Virus record (IMG/VR): IMGVR_UViG_3300045284_000200
Coordinates: 1 to 56,854 of that record
Strand: one strand, 5' to 3'
Source of the DNA: a virus
Length of the DNA stretch: 56,854 nucleotides
Shown piece after piece: positions 17,601 to 25,877 of the stretch. The notes below the pieces were generated by a model. The model was not told the DNA's origin. It made no database searches and saw only the letters and a program-made list of their open reading frames with translations. The stretch's first letter is position 1. Each line of letters begins with the position of its first letter. Made by a program: the position numbers and the translations under genes.

Positions 17601-19934
17601 TCAAAACATCGCTCCCTTCTTCGCGTTGCCTGCCGAATATGCCCCTGGAGGATCGATGGCACCTCTGGGTGTGCCTTCCATGTCGAATGGCATAACCCAG
17701 TCGGTTTGGAACGCTGGCGAAGCCGTAGCTCCAAATAAGATCGAGGGTGTGAGCAATCGGTAATTTCCATCGCCGACACCGGTGCCAGAAGTGCCAGCAG
17801 CATTCCGGGTGTATCCGAGATAGTTGGTTGGGTTAACGATGCTCGAAAAATAAAGGTACCCATAGCTGTTGAGTCCGTTTTGCTCATTTCCGAAACCACT
17901 TGCTCCTACGTTCGTAATACAACCATCAATGTCGCCCGAGAACCCAACTCCGTTGATACACGACCAGTTTCCGATTCGAGCTCCGTTCGGGGATGAGAAA
18001 AAGGTGTCGGTCTTGCAATTAAAATCATCTACCACATTGTTTTTGTAAGAACACAAAATGCGATACATGGGACTGCTGCCACTGTCGTTGTAGAACATGT
18101 TTACCCGACAGCCTACAACGTTATTCTGCCAGACGATTACGTTCGTCACCTGACAGGTTGATGAGTCCGCCGCGATAAAAAAACCCTGCACCTGATCCGT
18201 TGCTATTTGTTCAATGATATTTTGAACCACAGCCCGGCCTCGCATCACATTAGTATTGAGCGCCAGTTGGAGGATCGCAGCGGAACTTGCCCGGCTCTTA
18301 ATGTAGTTGTGAGCGAAAACAAGATTTTCCTGCACCGGAGTCACCTGGCCACTTGTCTCATCTCTAAAGATCGCACCCGGCACATCGTTGGTCCCAGCGC
18401 GGTAGTTGCCAACAAATGTGTATGGCTGGCTGCTCGCTCCCAGTGTGTAAATAACGCAATCCATCACCAGTCCGAAGGTTGTATTGACGGATGATGCCGA
18501 ATAACTCGCCAGACCTTGTGGCATGTTGCTGACCACGCAAGAGGTCAAAACGACGTTGGTGCATTCATAAATCGCCGCAGCACCAGAGGCATCCAAAACA
18601 CAATTGTCCAACCAAACGCGCTCTACCAAATCCAATCCAATTGTCGTGCGAATGGCAAAGGTGAGATTTGTAAGGTGAATCTTTTGACCGATCTGACTGT
18701 CTCCGCTGGTGTTGGTCAGTTGGACGCCGTCCCGATTTACTCCCGGGTATCCAGCCACCGTTATGTAGGTGGTCGAATTGGTTCCGTATGAGGATGAGGC
18801 TCCAAAGACATTGTGCGTTCCATTGCTACACCAAATCGTGCTCCCACCCACGTCTTGACGTGTAAACCAAATCTTGTTGGACAACTGACAGGCATTCGCT
18901 GCCCTGGCCATCGTTGCGAATGGCGCAGGTGGAGTAGAGACATTCCAATTCGAGGTTACGACTCCAGTTGCATCGTTTCCGCCGCTCGTCAATACCACGG
19001 CAAAGGCCTGCCCATAAAGACTGTTGCGGTTGTTCTGAACCCTCAGCGGTGAGTAGAGAGGAGTCGGTTGAAGGTTCTTCCCGTCCGCCGTGATTAGACA
19101 GGTATTCACATCACCGATCCACGGGTAGGCAATGACATTATTGGTAATCACGTCCAGGTTGGAGAGGGAGGAGTAGTCCATTGCGATCTGATACTTGCTC
19201 ACTGCCAGTCCGGTCGCAGGGCCCCTGACCATTATTGGTTGAGTCACTATTTGGGTTACAAAGTTTCCGTGTTGGTCAGAACTCCAAAATCGGACGGCCC
19301 GCACCGGACGACCGGATTGCCCGTCTCTATGATATGCGACAAAACTCAGAAGCTTGATCGAAGATGGTGCGATGTCGCTGTCCACCGACAACCAGTTACC
19401 CAACACAGGCGCGTTACTATATTGGAGTGTGCTGTTGTTGGTTACGGACTTGGAAGCGAACGCCGCCGAGTTCGTGAAGGCTGATAAATTCGTAGATGCC
19501 ACCGCTCCGCTGATAGCCGTGGCTGTAACAGTCTCTCCGGCATAAATGAAATCTGAGAGCCAGATTCTGACGTTTACGTTGGTCGTGCTCTCGGCAATTA
19601 CATCGTTGGTATTTTGCAGTCCGTACGGTAAGCGAAGGATTTTCGTTCCATACACTGTTCTAGAAACAGTGATGGCCGCACCGGCATCATTGAACCCAGA
19701 AGATGAAACCGTGAGCACTAGCGCCGTGGTACTGCTGAGTGAATTGTTGGTACCAAACCCATTGAAGAAATTGAGATTGGTAACCGCCGCCGCAGAGCCC
19801 AGGTTTGGAGAAGTAGAGAGCTTTAGCTTATATACGGAGCCACTGGCTTCTACAGAGCCTCCAATGTATGGCCATTCGGTAGCACCAGACAAGAAGGGCA
19901 CAAAGACGCAGAGAAAACAAAGCAGCCATTTCAT
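17601..19934 (-). CDS. Secreted-type beta-helix-like protein with signal peptide
   Basis: 777 residues. The N-terminus MKWLLCFLCVFVPFLSGA has a Lys and a hydrophobic core and looks like a Sec signal peptide, cleaved after about residue 18. The body is Ser/Thr/Asn-rich and beta-structured. From about 400 to 700, repeated short strands (L-V-E-R-V-W-L-D-N-C-V-L-D, V-V-L-T-S-C-V-V-S-N) resemble right-handed parallel beta-helix proteins such as pectate-lyase-like depolymerases. The C-terminal D-M-E-G-T-P-R-G-A-I-D-P-P-G-A-Y resembles the closing segment of bacterial exported beta-helix proteins. It could be a tailspike-like depolymerase or an exported host-surface protein. Its start overlaps the upstream stop (ATGA). 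Confidence 0.78.
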   Translation of the reverse strand: MKWLLCFLCVFVPFLSGATEWPYIGGSVEASGSVYKLKLSTSPNLGSAAAVTNLNFFNGFGTNNSLSSTTALVLTVSSSGFNDAGAAITVSRTVYGTKILRLPYGLQNTNDVIAESTTNVNVRIWLSDFIYAGETVTATAISGAVASTNLSAFTNSAAFASKSVTNNSTLQYSNAPVLGNWLSVDSDIAPSSIKLLSFVAYHRDGQSGRPVRAVRFWSSDQHGNFVTQIVTQPIMVRGPATGLAVSKYQIAMDYSSLSNLDVITNNVIAYPWIGDVNTCLITADGKNLQPTPLYSPLRVQNNRNSLYGQAFAVVLTSGGNDATGVVTSNWNVSTPPAPFATMARAANACQLSNKIWFTRQDVGGSTIWCSNGTHNVFGASSSYGTNSTTYITVAGYPGVNRDGVQLTNTSGDSQIGQKIHLTNLTFAIRTTIGLDLVERVWLDNCVLDASGAAAIYECTNVVLTSCVVSNMPQGLASYSASSVNTTFGLVMDCVIYTLGASSQPYTFVGNYRAGTNDVPGAIFRDETSGQVTPVQENLVFAHNYIKSRASSAAILQLALNTNVMRGRAVVQNIIEQIATDQVQGFFIAADSSTCQVTNVIVWQNNVVGCRVNMFYNDSGSSPMYRILCSYKNNVVDDFNCKTDTFFSSPNGARIGNWSCINGVGFSGDIDGCITNVGASGFGNEQNGLNSYGYLYFSSIVNPTNYLGYTRNAAGTSGTGVGDGNYRLLTPSILFGATASPAFQTDWVMPFDMEGTPRGAIDPPGAYSAGNAKKGAMF

Positions 19935-20455
19935 GGCGCAAACCCCCTCAGATTTCCTGACACCTGTGCATTGGTAAACGAACCGTGGAACTTAAGCAAA
20001 TCCCTGTAGGTGGCATTTGTGCTCAAAGCGAAACCGGTGATCTCAATGCCGAATCGTGTATTTGGTGGATAAGCCGGATTGGTAGTAGCAGTTCGATTGC
20101 CTGTAGCATCCTGAATCGTTTCGACTGTGACGTTTTTGCCGTCGATTACATTGGTGTGAACGATGGCAAAGTTTGCCGTGGCAGTGATGCGAACCTCGTT
20201 GGTGGGTCCAAGGGCTATCCAGTCAATAATGAGATTCGTGTTACCGGTTCCGCCAAGTGAAGCGGTATATGGAGGTGCATTTGTCGTTGGCCCGCTGCTT
20301 CCTCCGGAACCAGTTATCACGATGGTTCCACTTGGGGGATTGCTAACAATCGTGACCGTTCCCGCACCAATGAATGACTGATAGCTCGGACTTGCAGCTT
20401 CGGCAGACAAGGCAAACCCAACCCAAAAACATAAGCAAAAAAAGAGATTTTTCAT
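19931..20455 (-). CDS. Signal-peptide-bearing small beta-rich protein
   Basis: About 174 residues from ATG 20455 (MKNLFFCLCFWVGF); MGMKNL from ATG 20461 is equally possible. The hydrophobic N-terminus ending A-L-S-A-E-A-A-S is a good signal peptide with an A-x-A site. The mature part is Thr/Asn/Gly-rich with no recognised domain. It is coupled by ATGA to the large beta-helix-like exported protein, so the two probably act together at the cell envelope or in the virion. Confidence 0.68.
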   Translation of the reverse strand: MKNLFFCLCFWVGFALSAEAASPSYQSFIGAGTVTIVSNPPSGTIVITGSGGSSGPTTNAPPYTASLGGTGNTNLIIDWIALGPTNEVRITATANFAIVHTNVIDGKNVTVETIQDATGNRTATTNPAYPPNTRFGIEITGFALSTNATYRDLLKFHGSFTNAQVSGNLRGFAP

Positions 20456-20715
20456 ACCCATGATGCTGAAGCTACGTCCCATTGTTGAAGTGAACCTCCT
20501 CCAGCCGGATAACTCAGCGCAGGTAATGCCGGATTATCTGGAGCTGCTGGCGCCCGACCGATGTAAAGTTGAGATGACCCTGATCCACCCCCACCACCAC
20601 CTGTCGTCGAAATCTGGCACATCAGAGCAGTGTTCACCGCAGGCATCATCCCTGGAGGAATGCAGGTAATGATGCACTTGGCCTGTTCGAGTAGAAGTGT
20701 TGGATCGCAAGCCAT
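20452..20715 (-). CDS. Short Cys-rich-module protein
   Basis: 87 residues from ATG 20715 (MACDPTLLLEQAKC), five bases after the upstream stop. The first ~36 residues are the repeated C-D-P ... C-x-x-x-C-I-P-P-G-M ... M-C-Q-I module. A G/S linker follows, then a short Q-L-Y-I-G-R-A-P ... Q-Q-W-D tail like those of fibre-tip proteins. Its mini size suggests a module that assembles with its longer paralogues. Confidence 0.72.
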   Translation of the reverse strand: MACDPTLLLEQAKCIITCIPPGMMPAVNTALMCQISTTGGGGGGSGSSQLYIGRAPAAPDNPALPALSYPAGGGSLQQWDVASASWV

Positions 20716-20720
20716 GAGGT

Positions 20721-21254
20721 CTAGTTGTTGATGATCGCCACGACCGTTATGGAAACCCAGGCTGAAACGCAAACTCCATTCACTGATCGCACTTGAATTT
20801 CGATGCTATCTCCGTTCGCGGCTCCCGTGATAACGATCACCGTTCCAGTGCTATTTACTGGCAAGGAAACCGGTGATGTAAACCCTCCGCCTTGAGTGAT
20901 GTTTTGATAGCGGATCTGGTACGCAGTCTCGTTCGTGGCATTGTCAGTCCAAGATACCGTGGTTTCTGGGGCCGGAGCGGTAGCCCCAAGTCCAGTTGGA
21001 GCGGCCGGGGTTGAACACCCTCCGCTTGCTATGTCGCAAAGGAGCGCTGCTTTAACCGCCGGCATCATTCCATACGGAATGCAGGATCGGATGCAACTGG
21101 CCTGAGCCACCAAGGTCTGAGGATCGCACGCCAACACCGTTCTGTCACGCCACGCACATAGCAGCACGATTTCCACCGCCGGGAACAAATCACCGGTCAG
21201 CAAACATTGATAGCACCTGGCTTGTGCAAGCAGAGTGTTTGGGTCACAGGCCAT
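20721..21254 (-). CDS. FN3-like protein with two tandem Cys-rich modules
   Basis: 177 residues. Two copies of the Cys-rich module are adjacent: residues 1-38 (A-C-D-P-N-T-L-L-A-Q-A-R-C, imperfect) and about 41-76 (A-C-D-P-Q-T-L-V-A-Q-A-S-C ... C-I-P-Y-G-M). A fibronectin-III-like domain follows (P-A-A-P-T-G-L ... V-S-W-T-D-N-A-T-N-E-T-A-Y-Q-I-R-Y), then strands ending I-I-N-N. Probably a virion appendage component. Confidence 0.76.
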   Translation of the reverse strand: MACDPNTLLAQARCYQCLLTGDLFPAVEIVLLCAWRDRTVLACDPQTLVAQASCIRSCIPYGMMPAVKAALLCDIASGGCSTPAAPTGLGATAPAPETTVSWTDNATNETAYQIRYQNITQGGGFTSPVSLPVNSTGTVIVITGAANGDSIEIQVRSVNGVCVSAWVSITVVAIINN

Positions 21255-21580
21255 TAAGCGTAGGCTTCATCCTCGGCTGGTGCCGATTCCGATTCGCTCT
21301 CGTTCTTGGACTCGGATTCCTCTTTACCATCCTTGTCGTCTTTGTCTCCGTAAACGCATTTGATGCTTACTTCCCCCTCGTAAACGGAAACAACTTCTAC
21401 CATCTCACGATCCCCTGGCTTTGGCTCATCCTTGAAGAAGTGCTTCGGAACGAGCGACAATTGATCCTCAGTTTCTTCGCTCTTGTTGTCGTCTTTGGTG
21501 TCGTTGCTGCCGTTAGCCACGGACGCATCCTCGGAAGTCGGAGGCGAAGCCTCGTCGTCATACATATTCTCGTCAGCCAT
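21254..21580 (-). CDS. Acidic hypothetical protein
   Basis: 108 residues from ATG 21580 (MADENMYDDEASPP). Strongly acidic, Ser/Glu/Asp/Lys-rich ends flank a small folded-looking centre (L-V-P-K-H-F-F-K-D then V-E-V-V-S-V-Y-E-G-E-V-S-I-K). It lies directly after the capsid gene's terminator. Possibly a head-decoration or head-completion protein; not recognised. Confidence 0.66.
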   Translation of the reverse strand: MADENMYDDEASPPTSEDASVANGSNDTKDDNKSEETEDQLSLVPKHFFKDEPKPGDREMVEVVSVYEGEVSIKCVYGDKDDKDGKEESESKNESESESAPAEDEAYA

Positions 21581-21600
21581 AATGAGCCTTTCGATAAGAA

Positions 21601-21632
21601 AGGGCTTGCCCGCCCCACGACAGGCAAGCCCT
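21601..21632 (-). terminator. Rho-independent-like terminator after the capsid gene
   Basis: Perfect 10-bp stem AGGGCTTGCC / GGCAAGCCCT with a 12-base loop. On the minus strand it is followed at once by a T-rich tract (TTTCTTA). It starts 26 bases beyond the capsid stop, so most transcripts from the capsid promoter would end here, and readthrough would feed the tail genes. Confidence 0.8.
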
Positions 21633-21657
21633 AACCATTGCCGCCAACCAAGAGTGA

Positions 21658-23010
21658 TTACGGGCAGAGCGGATTGCAACTGCCGTAAGTCTGAGTCGGA
21701 TACCCAGGATCAACACTGCAATTGCTGATTTCCGGCACACAGAACGGTTCGCCGCGGTGGAAGAACACGTTGATGAACTCGGTGTAGAGGGGTCGAATCG
21801 CGAGTTTGAAGTCCGCGATGAACTGACCTTTGTTGCGCCGCTTGTTCTCGACCACGCAGCCGTTCTCGCCAGCCCCGAGGTTGTCCATCACGAACTGCCA
21901 TTTGCCGCCGAAGTTGCGCGAGCTAAACGGCATCTCGGGATTCACCGGCTGGGCATCCATCACCAGAGCCTCAAGACCCTTCTTGTGCCAGATGTAGGTG
22001 ATGCGGAACTGGGCCCGGTCGAAGTCCGGGTTTTCCACAGAACCCAACCCGGGTGCGCCGCCCGCGCCGCTCGTGATCTGGTTCACGTAGGGCAACACCA
22101 CTTGGTAGCGGTAGCGATTCACGCCGACCCCTGCGCCAAGATCGCGCACGAAGTTGAACCGCAGCCCCATCGGGTCCGTTCGGACCATGAAGTTGCCGAT
22201 CTGGCCGGAGAACCCGTAGCGCCAGTAGGCATTGGCCGAATCCCACTGCGTAAAACGCCAGTTGCCGCTCACCGATGGAACGCCACCAACGCCGGTCGAA
22301 CCTCCGAGCTTGTCGAGTTCCCAGGCTGTCGAGATGTCCGTCACAAGCTCGATATACGGCGCCGTTTCCTTGAACGGGTTCTTTCCACCATACCCCCGGC
22401 GCATCAGGGGCTCGAAACGGCTCTGCAACATCTGCGGAACCAGTTTGAACACCGTCGCCGGATTGGCCGAGGTGTCGAAGAAGATTTCCTCGTCGCCCAC
22501 CACCGTCCAAACGAACGTGAACTCGGTCATCGTCCGGTTGGCGATGAACTTCTTGTCCGCGAACTGGAGCGCACGCTTGCGCAGGAAGTTCGACATGATG
22601 TCCGTTGTCGCCGGGCGAAGGATGTCCGAGATGATCTGGCGGAAATGTTCCTGTGCCTTGACGACGTGCATCTCCTGGTCGAAGCACAAAAGCGGCGTCT
22701 GCCAGCTTTGCTCTTCGAGGTAGTAGGTGATGCGCGTCGCACCCCACCCGATGCAGTGCTCGGTCTTGTCGCACGGCGTACCCACGCAATTCGCGTAGGT
22801 GGTGCGATTCCAGACCTTCGTGGTGTTCGGGAAGACGTGGCGGAACCGATCCAGCGTATGCTCGACCCCGGAGAACGCATCGAACGTGCCGGTGGCAACG
22901 TTGAGCACCCACGAGTCGGTGGGACGGATGTCGGAGAGGATTAATTTGTCGTATACAGGTTGTTGGTCTACAAGGTATTGCGCGAATTTCGTGCAGCTTA
23001 TCGTTGCCAT
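21658..23010 (-). CDS. Major capsid protein (probable)
   Basis: 450 residues, MATISCTKFAQYLVDQQ. It is a single large beta/alpha protein without repeats and is located downstream of portal and scaffold. Its gene is the only one with its own apparent promoter, leader and terminator, as expected for the most abundant virion protein. Cys-rich patches (G-T-P-C-D-K-T-E-H-C) are unusual for a capsid protein. No HK97 signature is visible by eye, so the call rests on gene order, size and expression signals. Confidence 0.78.
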   Translation of the reverse strand: MATISCTKFAQYLVDQQPVYDKLILSDIRPTDSWVLNVATGTFDAFSGVEHTLDRFRHVFPNTTKVWNRTTYANCVGTPCDKTEHCIGWGATRITYYLEEQSWQTPLLCFDQEMHVVKAQEHFRQIISDILRPATTDIMSNFLRKRALQFADKKFIANRTMTEFTFVWTVVGDEEIFFDTSANPATVFKLVPQMLQSRFEPLMRRGYGGKNPFKETAPYIELVTDISTAWELDKLGGSTGVGGVPSVSGNWRFTQWDSANAYWRYGFSGQIGNFMVRTDPMGLRFNFVRDLGAGVGVNRYRYQVVLPYVNQITSGAGGAPGLGSVENPDFDRAQFRITYIWHKKGLEALVMDAQPVNPEMPFSSRNFGGKWQFVMDNLGAGENGCVVENKRRNKGQFIADFKLAIRPLYTEFINVFFHRGEPFCVPEISNCSVDPGYPTQTYGSCNPLCP

Positions 23011-23105
23011 AAAATCATCGTTTCAAGTTCCAGAAATCCTCGCAAACGGCAACATGCCTGAATGCAGTGTGACTGGGGTGATGTCTTGAAGCTGGCTATT
23101 GCTAC

Positions 23106-23160
23106 GAGTTGATCGCCTCAACTCTCAGGTTTTTAAGCCCGTCGTCTGCGTATAGCAGAC
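23106..23160 (-). promoter_or_regulatory. Twin hairpins in the capsid-gene 5' leader
   Basis: Two perfect hairpins lie in the leader between the promoter and the capsid ATG. One has stem GAGTTGA / TCAACTC with a 5-base loop at 23106-23124. The other has stem GTCTGC / GCAGAC with a 5-base loop at 23144-23160. Neither has a downstream T run, so they are not terminators; they may stabilise the messenger or modulate translation. The rest of the leader (23011-23105) shows no gene. Confidence 0.5.
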
Positions 23161-23184
23161 AGCCAATACCAAGCCGACTGGGAG

Positions 23185-23214
23185 ATTATGTCAGACCAAC
23201 GGCTATGCTGACAA
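23185..23214 (-). promoter_or_regulatory. Sigma-70-like promoter for the capsid gene
   Basis: Minus-strand TTGTCA (-35), an 18-base spacer and CATAAT (-10), with a TG one base upstream of the -10 (extended -10 type). It lies about 175 bases upstream of the capsid ATG. This is a good match to the housekeeping promoter consensus, at the only sizeable gap of the late region. Confidence 0.55.
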
Positions 23215-23249
23215 TTCGATGAAGTAGTGTGCGGTGGGACTGCTGTCAA

Positions 23250-23846
23250 CTAAAGATTTGTCCAAGTGCGACGATTGACTATGGAATTTATGGTGCTTGT
23301 GGACACTCCAAAGCGCGTAGCTAGATCAGAATACCTGCACTTCCAAGGAGTGAACGAACTCCGAATCTCGATGACATCTGACTCTGAAAGCTTCCTTCTG
23401 CCGTTCAGTTCTCCGACGTGAGAACCCGATCTGCCTTTCAAGTGACGGTCGCGATTGTTATCGCCCTTGGTTCCAAGGAATAAGTGGTCAGGCCGAACAC
23501 AGCGGGTGTTGTCGCATTTGTGAAGCGCAAACAGTCCATCTGGAATAGGCCCATTGTGAAGTTCCCACGATACTCGGTGCGCCGAACGGAACCTTCGGTT
23601 GCCGATTGAAATTCGACCGTAGCCTTCACGACACCAGCCAATCCACTCCCAGCATCCATCGCTCTTTGAAACCTTGTCCCAGAACCGATCAGCTAATGGA
23701 CGCACCTGAGCGGGAGACGGCTGATACGACCGTCTCCACCATTTTCGTTGCGTTGCACGTTGGCACTCCCGGCAATAACTTTTGTTGTAGGGAAGTCGTT
23801 CGTTTACGCCACACCGACTGCATAATATGGGATTTGGTTCGCTCAT
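23250..23846 (-). CDS. HNH homing-type endonuclease with C-terminal HTH
   Basis: 198 residues. An N-terminal zinc-ribbon (C-S-R-C-G ... C-R-E-C-Q) is followed by C-W-E-W-I-G, the HNH-type core H-K-C-D-N-T-R-C-V-R-P-D-H-L-F-L-G-T, then a helix-turn-helix (Y-S-D-L-A-T-R-F-G-V-S-T-S-T-I-N-S-I-V). This is the HNH_3 type often inserted beside capsid genes. It sits directly upstream of the capsid promoter, separating the scaffold and capsid genes. Confidence 0.92.
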   Translation of the reverse strand: MSEPNPILCSRCGVNERLPYNKSYCRECQRATQRKWWRRSYQPSPAQVRPLADRFWDKVSKSDGCWEWIGWCREGYGRISIGNRRFRSAHRVSWELHNGPIPDGLFALHKCDNTRCVRPDHLFLGTKGDNNRDRHLKGRSGSHVGELNGRRKLSESDVIEIRSSFTPWKCRYSDLATRFGVSTSTINSIVNRRTWTNL

Positions 23847-23874
23847 TGTGGATGAGCGACATCATGGCAGTTCC

Positions 23875-23886
23875 TTAATTAAATAC
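23875..23886 (+). promoter_or_regulatory. TTAATTAAATAC intergenic element, copy A
   Basis: TTAATTAAATAC, followed by AAGCC, in the 64-base gap between the HNH gene and the 105-residue gene. The same 12-mer occurs at 46347 and 48444. No plus-strand gene starts downstream, so this copy would make antisense RNA if it is a promoter. Alternatively it acts as an operator. Confidence 0.5.
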
Positions 23887-23910
23887 AAGCCTTTACGGTG
23901 AAATTGAGGC

Positions 23911-24228
23911 TCACTTGTTCCTTCCGCAAAGCCCCATTAAATAAGCAACAGCAATCTCCGCAGGAACGAGCATGTTAATTGTCCAGTCAGTGCCGTCTCG
24001 ATAGAAGTTCATGCACTGATACTCTAAGTGGTCTTCGCAAATAGGGTTCAGAATTTCGTACCGCCAAATCTGTTTAGTCCTGAACCATTTCGTCACGTAG
24101 AAAGCACGCTCTAAAACAACCCATTCAATTCCGGTAGCTTTACGGGCATTAGCCAGCCATTCGGCAACGTGCTTGTTTTGAATCGGTTGATTCTTCTCCG
24201 ACTCCCTTATCCAAGTGCAGCAGGACAT
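23911..24228 (-). CDS. Hypothetical 105-residue protein
   Basis: MSCCTWIRESEKNQPIQ..., with aromatic and Cys-rich content (C-C-T-W, F-Y-V-T-K-W-F, E-Y-Q-C-M-N-F-Y) and a hydrophobic C-terminal helix (A-E-I-A-V-A-Y-L-M-G-L-C-G). It begins two bases after the scaffold stop. Not recognised; possibly an enzyme-like small domain or anti-host protein. Confidence 0.66.
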   Translation of the reverse strand: MSCCTWIRESEKNQPIQNKHVAEWLANARKATGIEWVVLERAFYVTKWFRTKQIWRYEILNPICEDHLEYQCMNFYRDGTDWTINMLVPAEIAVAYLMGLCGRNK

Positions 24229-24230
24229 AT

Positions 24231-25595
24231 CTAGGTGACGTAGTTCGCACTCGCCAATCTTCCCATCGCGTTGGCCATCTCGTCACCGCCACCATGCTCT
24301 CCGTTTGACTCTGATTTCGGTCCTCCGCCAGTCGGTTCTGATGCCTGAAACTCGGCGATGGCCTTCTCCAGTTCAGCGACCTTTGAACGCAAAGCCGTAT
24401 TTTCGTGCTTCAACGTCGAGAAACCGATTGCCCTGTTTCTCAGTGCCGCGTGGGCTTTGATGATCTTGTCCCGCTCCTCGGCTGTCTTGGCCTGACCGAT
24501 GTTCGATTTGAGCGTTTCATCGACGAACTTCTGAGCCTTCTCCAGCTTCTCGTTGCGCTCCGTCTCACCTTCGACGGGTCGAAGATACTCATACTTCTCG
24601 ATAGCTTCGGCGTTAACCTGTGCCCAGACCTTGGCCGTCTCCTCAGAGCGTGCCTTCTGCTTGGTCTCCATCTCGGCGGTGCGCTGTTGGTCGCGTTCAC
24701 CTCCACGGGTCTTGGAATCTTCCAGCGCCTTGGTCTGTTTGTCGGACAAGTCCCGGATGGTGCGGCGATGAGCCATCACATCGTCAGCGGAGTCACCGAA
24801 CCACGCCTTGGCCGTCGCCCTGGCTTGGCCCAGCGGCATATTTGACAGGGCGATCAAATCCTGGGCAGTGGCAGCTCGGGAAGTTCCATCATCGTTGGTA
24901 ATGACGAGTTCCTTCAGATCGGCAATAGCGTTAATCCACGCCTCCTCGTAGGGCTTTTGGTACTGCTCTGCGAACTCCTTGGATTTGGAATAGTTGACGT
25001 GCCGGATCTCGTCTTCAAGTTCCTTGTTCCTGGCTTCGATTGCAGCGAACTTCTCCTGATGTTCCTTGGGCAGTTCGCCCGGCTTAATCGAGGAGCGCAA
25101 TTGAGCAATTTCCTGCTGCAACGCGGAGTTGGTCTTCTTGTAAGACTCGACGAGTTTCCACGGCGAAGTTTTGCCCGGCTTCTCTGCGGTGGGTTCAGCC
25201 GGTTTTCCGTCAGGCCCAAGTTTCTCTTCGGGCTTGGCTTCTTCGCCGGGCTTTGTATCGCCCTCCAAAGTGGCTTCTGGCTCTTCAGCGTCGCCGGGTT
25301 TGGGCTGTGTCTTGCCGGCTGGTTTTGGTGGAGATTTCGGAGCACCTGGCGGCTTTGGTTCTTCAGCGTCCGGGTCCGCGAATCGCTCCATGTCGGCGTT
25401 GGCCTGATCAAACGGGTTTACCACCTTGGCTGCTGGCACCGATGCAGCGGATGTTGGCTTACTTGGAGGTGTGGCCGGTTTGCTTGGAGATGTTGCCGCC
25501 TTAGTGGGAGGAGCGGCAGGTGCCTTTGCGGCTGGCGCGGCGTTTGGTGAGGGTGCGGGTGCGGTGGTTGGTGGGACGGCGGCTTCGGTTGGCAT
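24231..25595 (-). CDS. Capsid scaffolding protein (probable)
   Basis: 454 residues. The N-terminal 150 are Pro/Ala/Lys-rich and disordered; the rest is almost wholly charged coiled coil (repeated E/K/A/Q), with A-A-T-A-Q-D-L-I-A-L in the middle and a Gly/acidic C-terminus. A long helical, charged protein between portal and capsid is the usual place and composition of a podovirus scaffold. No protease motif is seen. Confidence 0.75.
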   Translation of the reverse strand: MPTEAAVPPTTAPAPSPNAAPAAKAPAAPPTKAATSPSKPATPPSKPTSAASVPAAKVVNPFDQANADMERFADPDAEEPKPPGAPKSPPKPAGKTQPKPGDAEEPEATLEGDTKPGEEAKPEEKLGPDGKPAEPTAEKPGKTSPWKLVESYKKTNSALQQEIAQLRSSIKPGELPKEHQEKFAAIEARNKELEDEIRHVNYSKSKEFAEQYQKPYEEAWINAIADLKELVITNDDGTSRAATAQDLIALSNMPLGQARATAKAWFGDSADDVMAHRRTIRDLSDKQTKALEDSKTRGGERDQQRTAEMETKQKARSEETAKVWAQVNAEAIEKYEYLRPVEGETERNEKLEKAQKFVDETLKSNIGQAKTAEERDKIIKAHAALRNRAIGFSTLKHENTALRSKVAELEKAIAEFQASEPTGGGPKSESNGEHGGGDEMANAMGRLASANYVT

Positions 25596-25598
25596 GGT

Positions 25599-25877
25599 CT
25601 ATTTGGCTCCGTGGTTGAGGTTGGTTGGCTGTGGCGTTGGTGGTGTTTTTGGCATCTCGGCTACGTTTAGAAGACGGTTTATGAAATCAATGGCACCTTC
25701 AATACGATGGCAATTGGCGGCGGCTATTTCTGGATCAGATACAGAAGTAAACGACGTTACATAATCGACCAGTGCAGCATGGAGAGCTTCCCGAAACGGC
25801 GTCGAAAGGACCAGATCGCGATGGGCACCAGCGAACTGCTTCTTTTCCTGAAAATCCTTCTTGGGTGTGAGGTTCAT
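25599..25877 (-). CDS. Hypothetical 92-residue protein between portal and scaffold
   Basis: MNLTPKKDFQEKKQFAG... Helical in the middle (F-R-E-A-L-H-A-A-L-V-D-Y), Pro-rich at the end. Its start overlaps the portal stop (ATGA), so the two are translated together. Small helical proteins at this position are common in phages and may be minor head or scaffold accessory proteins. Confidence 0.72.
   Translation of the reverse strand: MNLTPKKDFQEKKQFAGAHRDLVLSTPFREALHAALVDYVTSFTSVSDPEIAAANCHRIEGAIDFINRLLNVAEMPKTPPTPQPTNLNHGAK

Noticed and set aside
22232-22723. Long antisense frames across the capsid gene
   Set aside because: Typical third-position shadows of a GC-rich gene; no start signals or domain patterns.
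24405-25550. Several plus-strand frames across the scaffold gene
   Set aside because: They mirror the Glu/Lys/Ala coiled coil of the scaffold; antisense artefacts.
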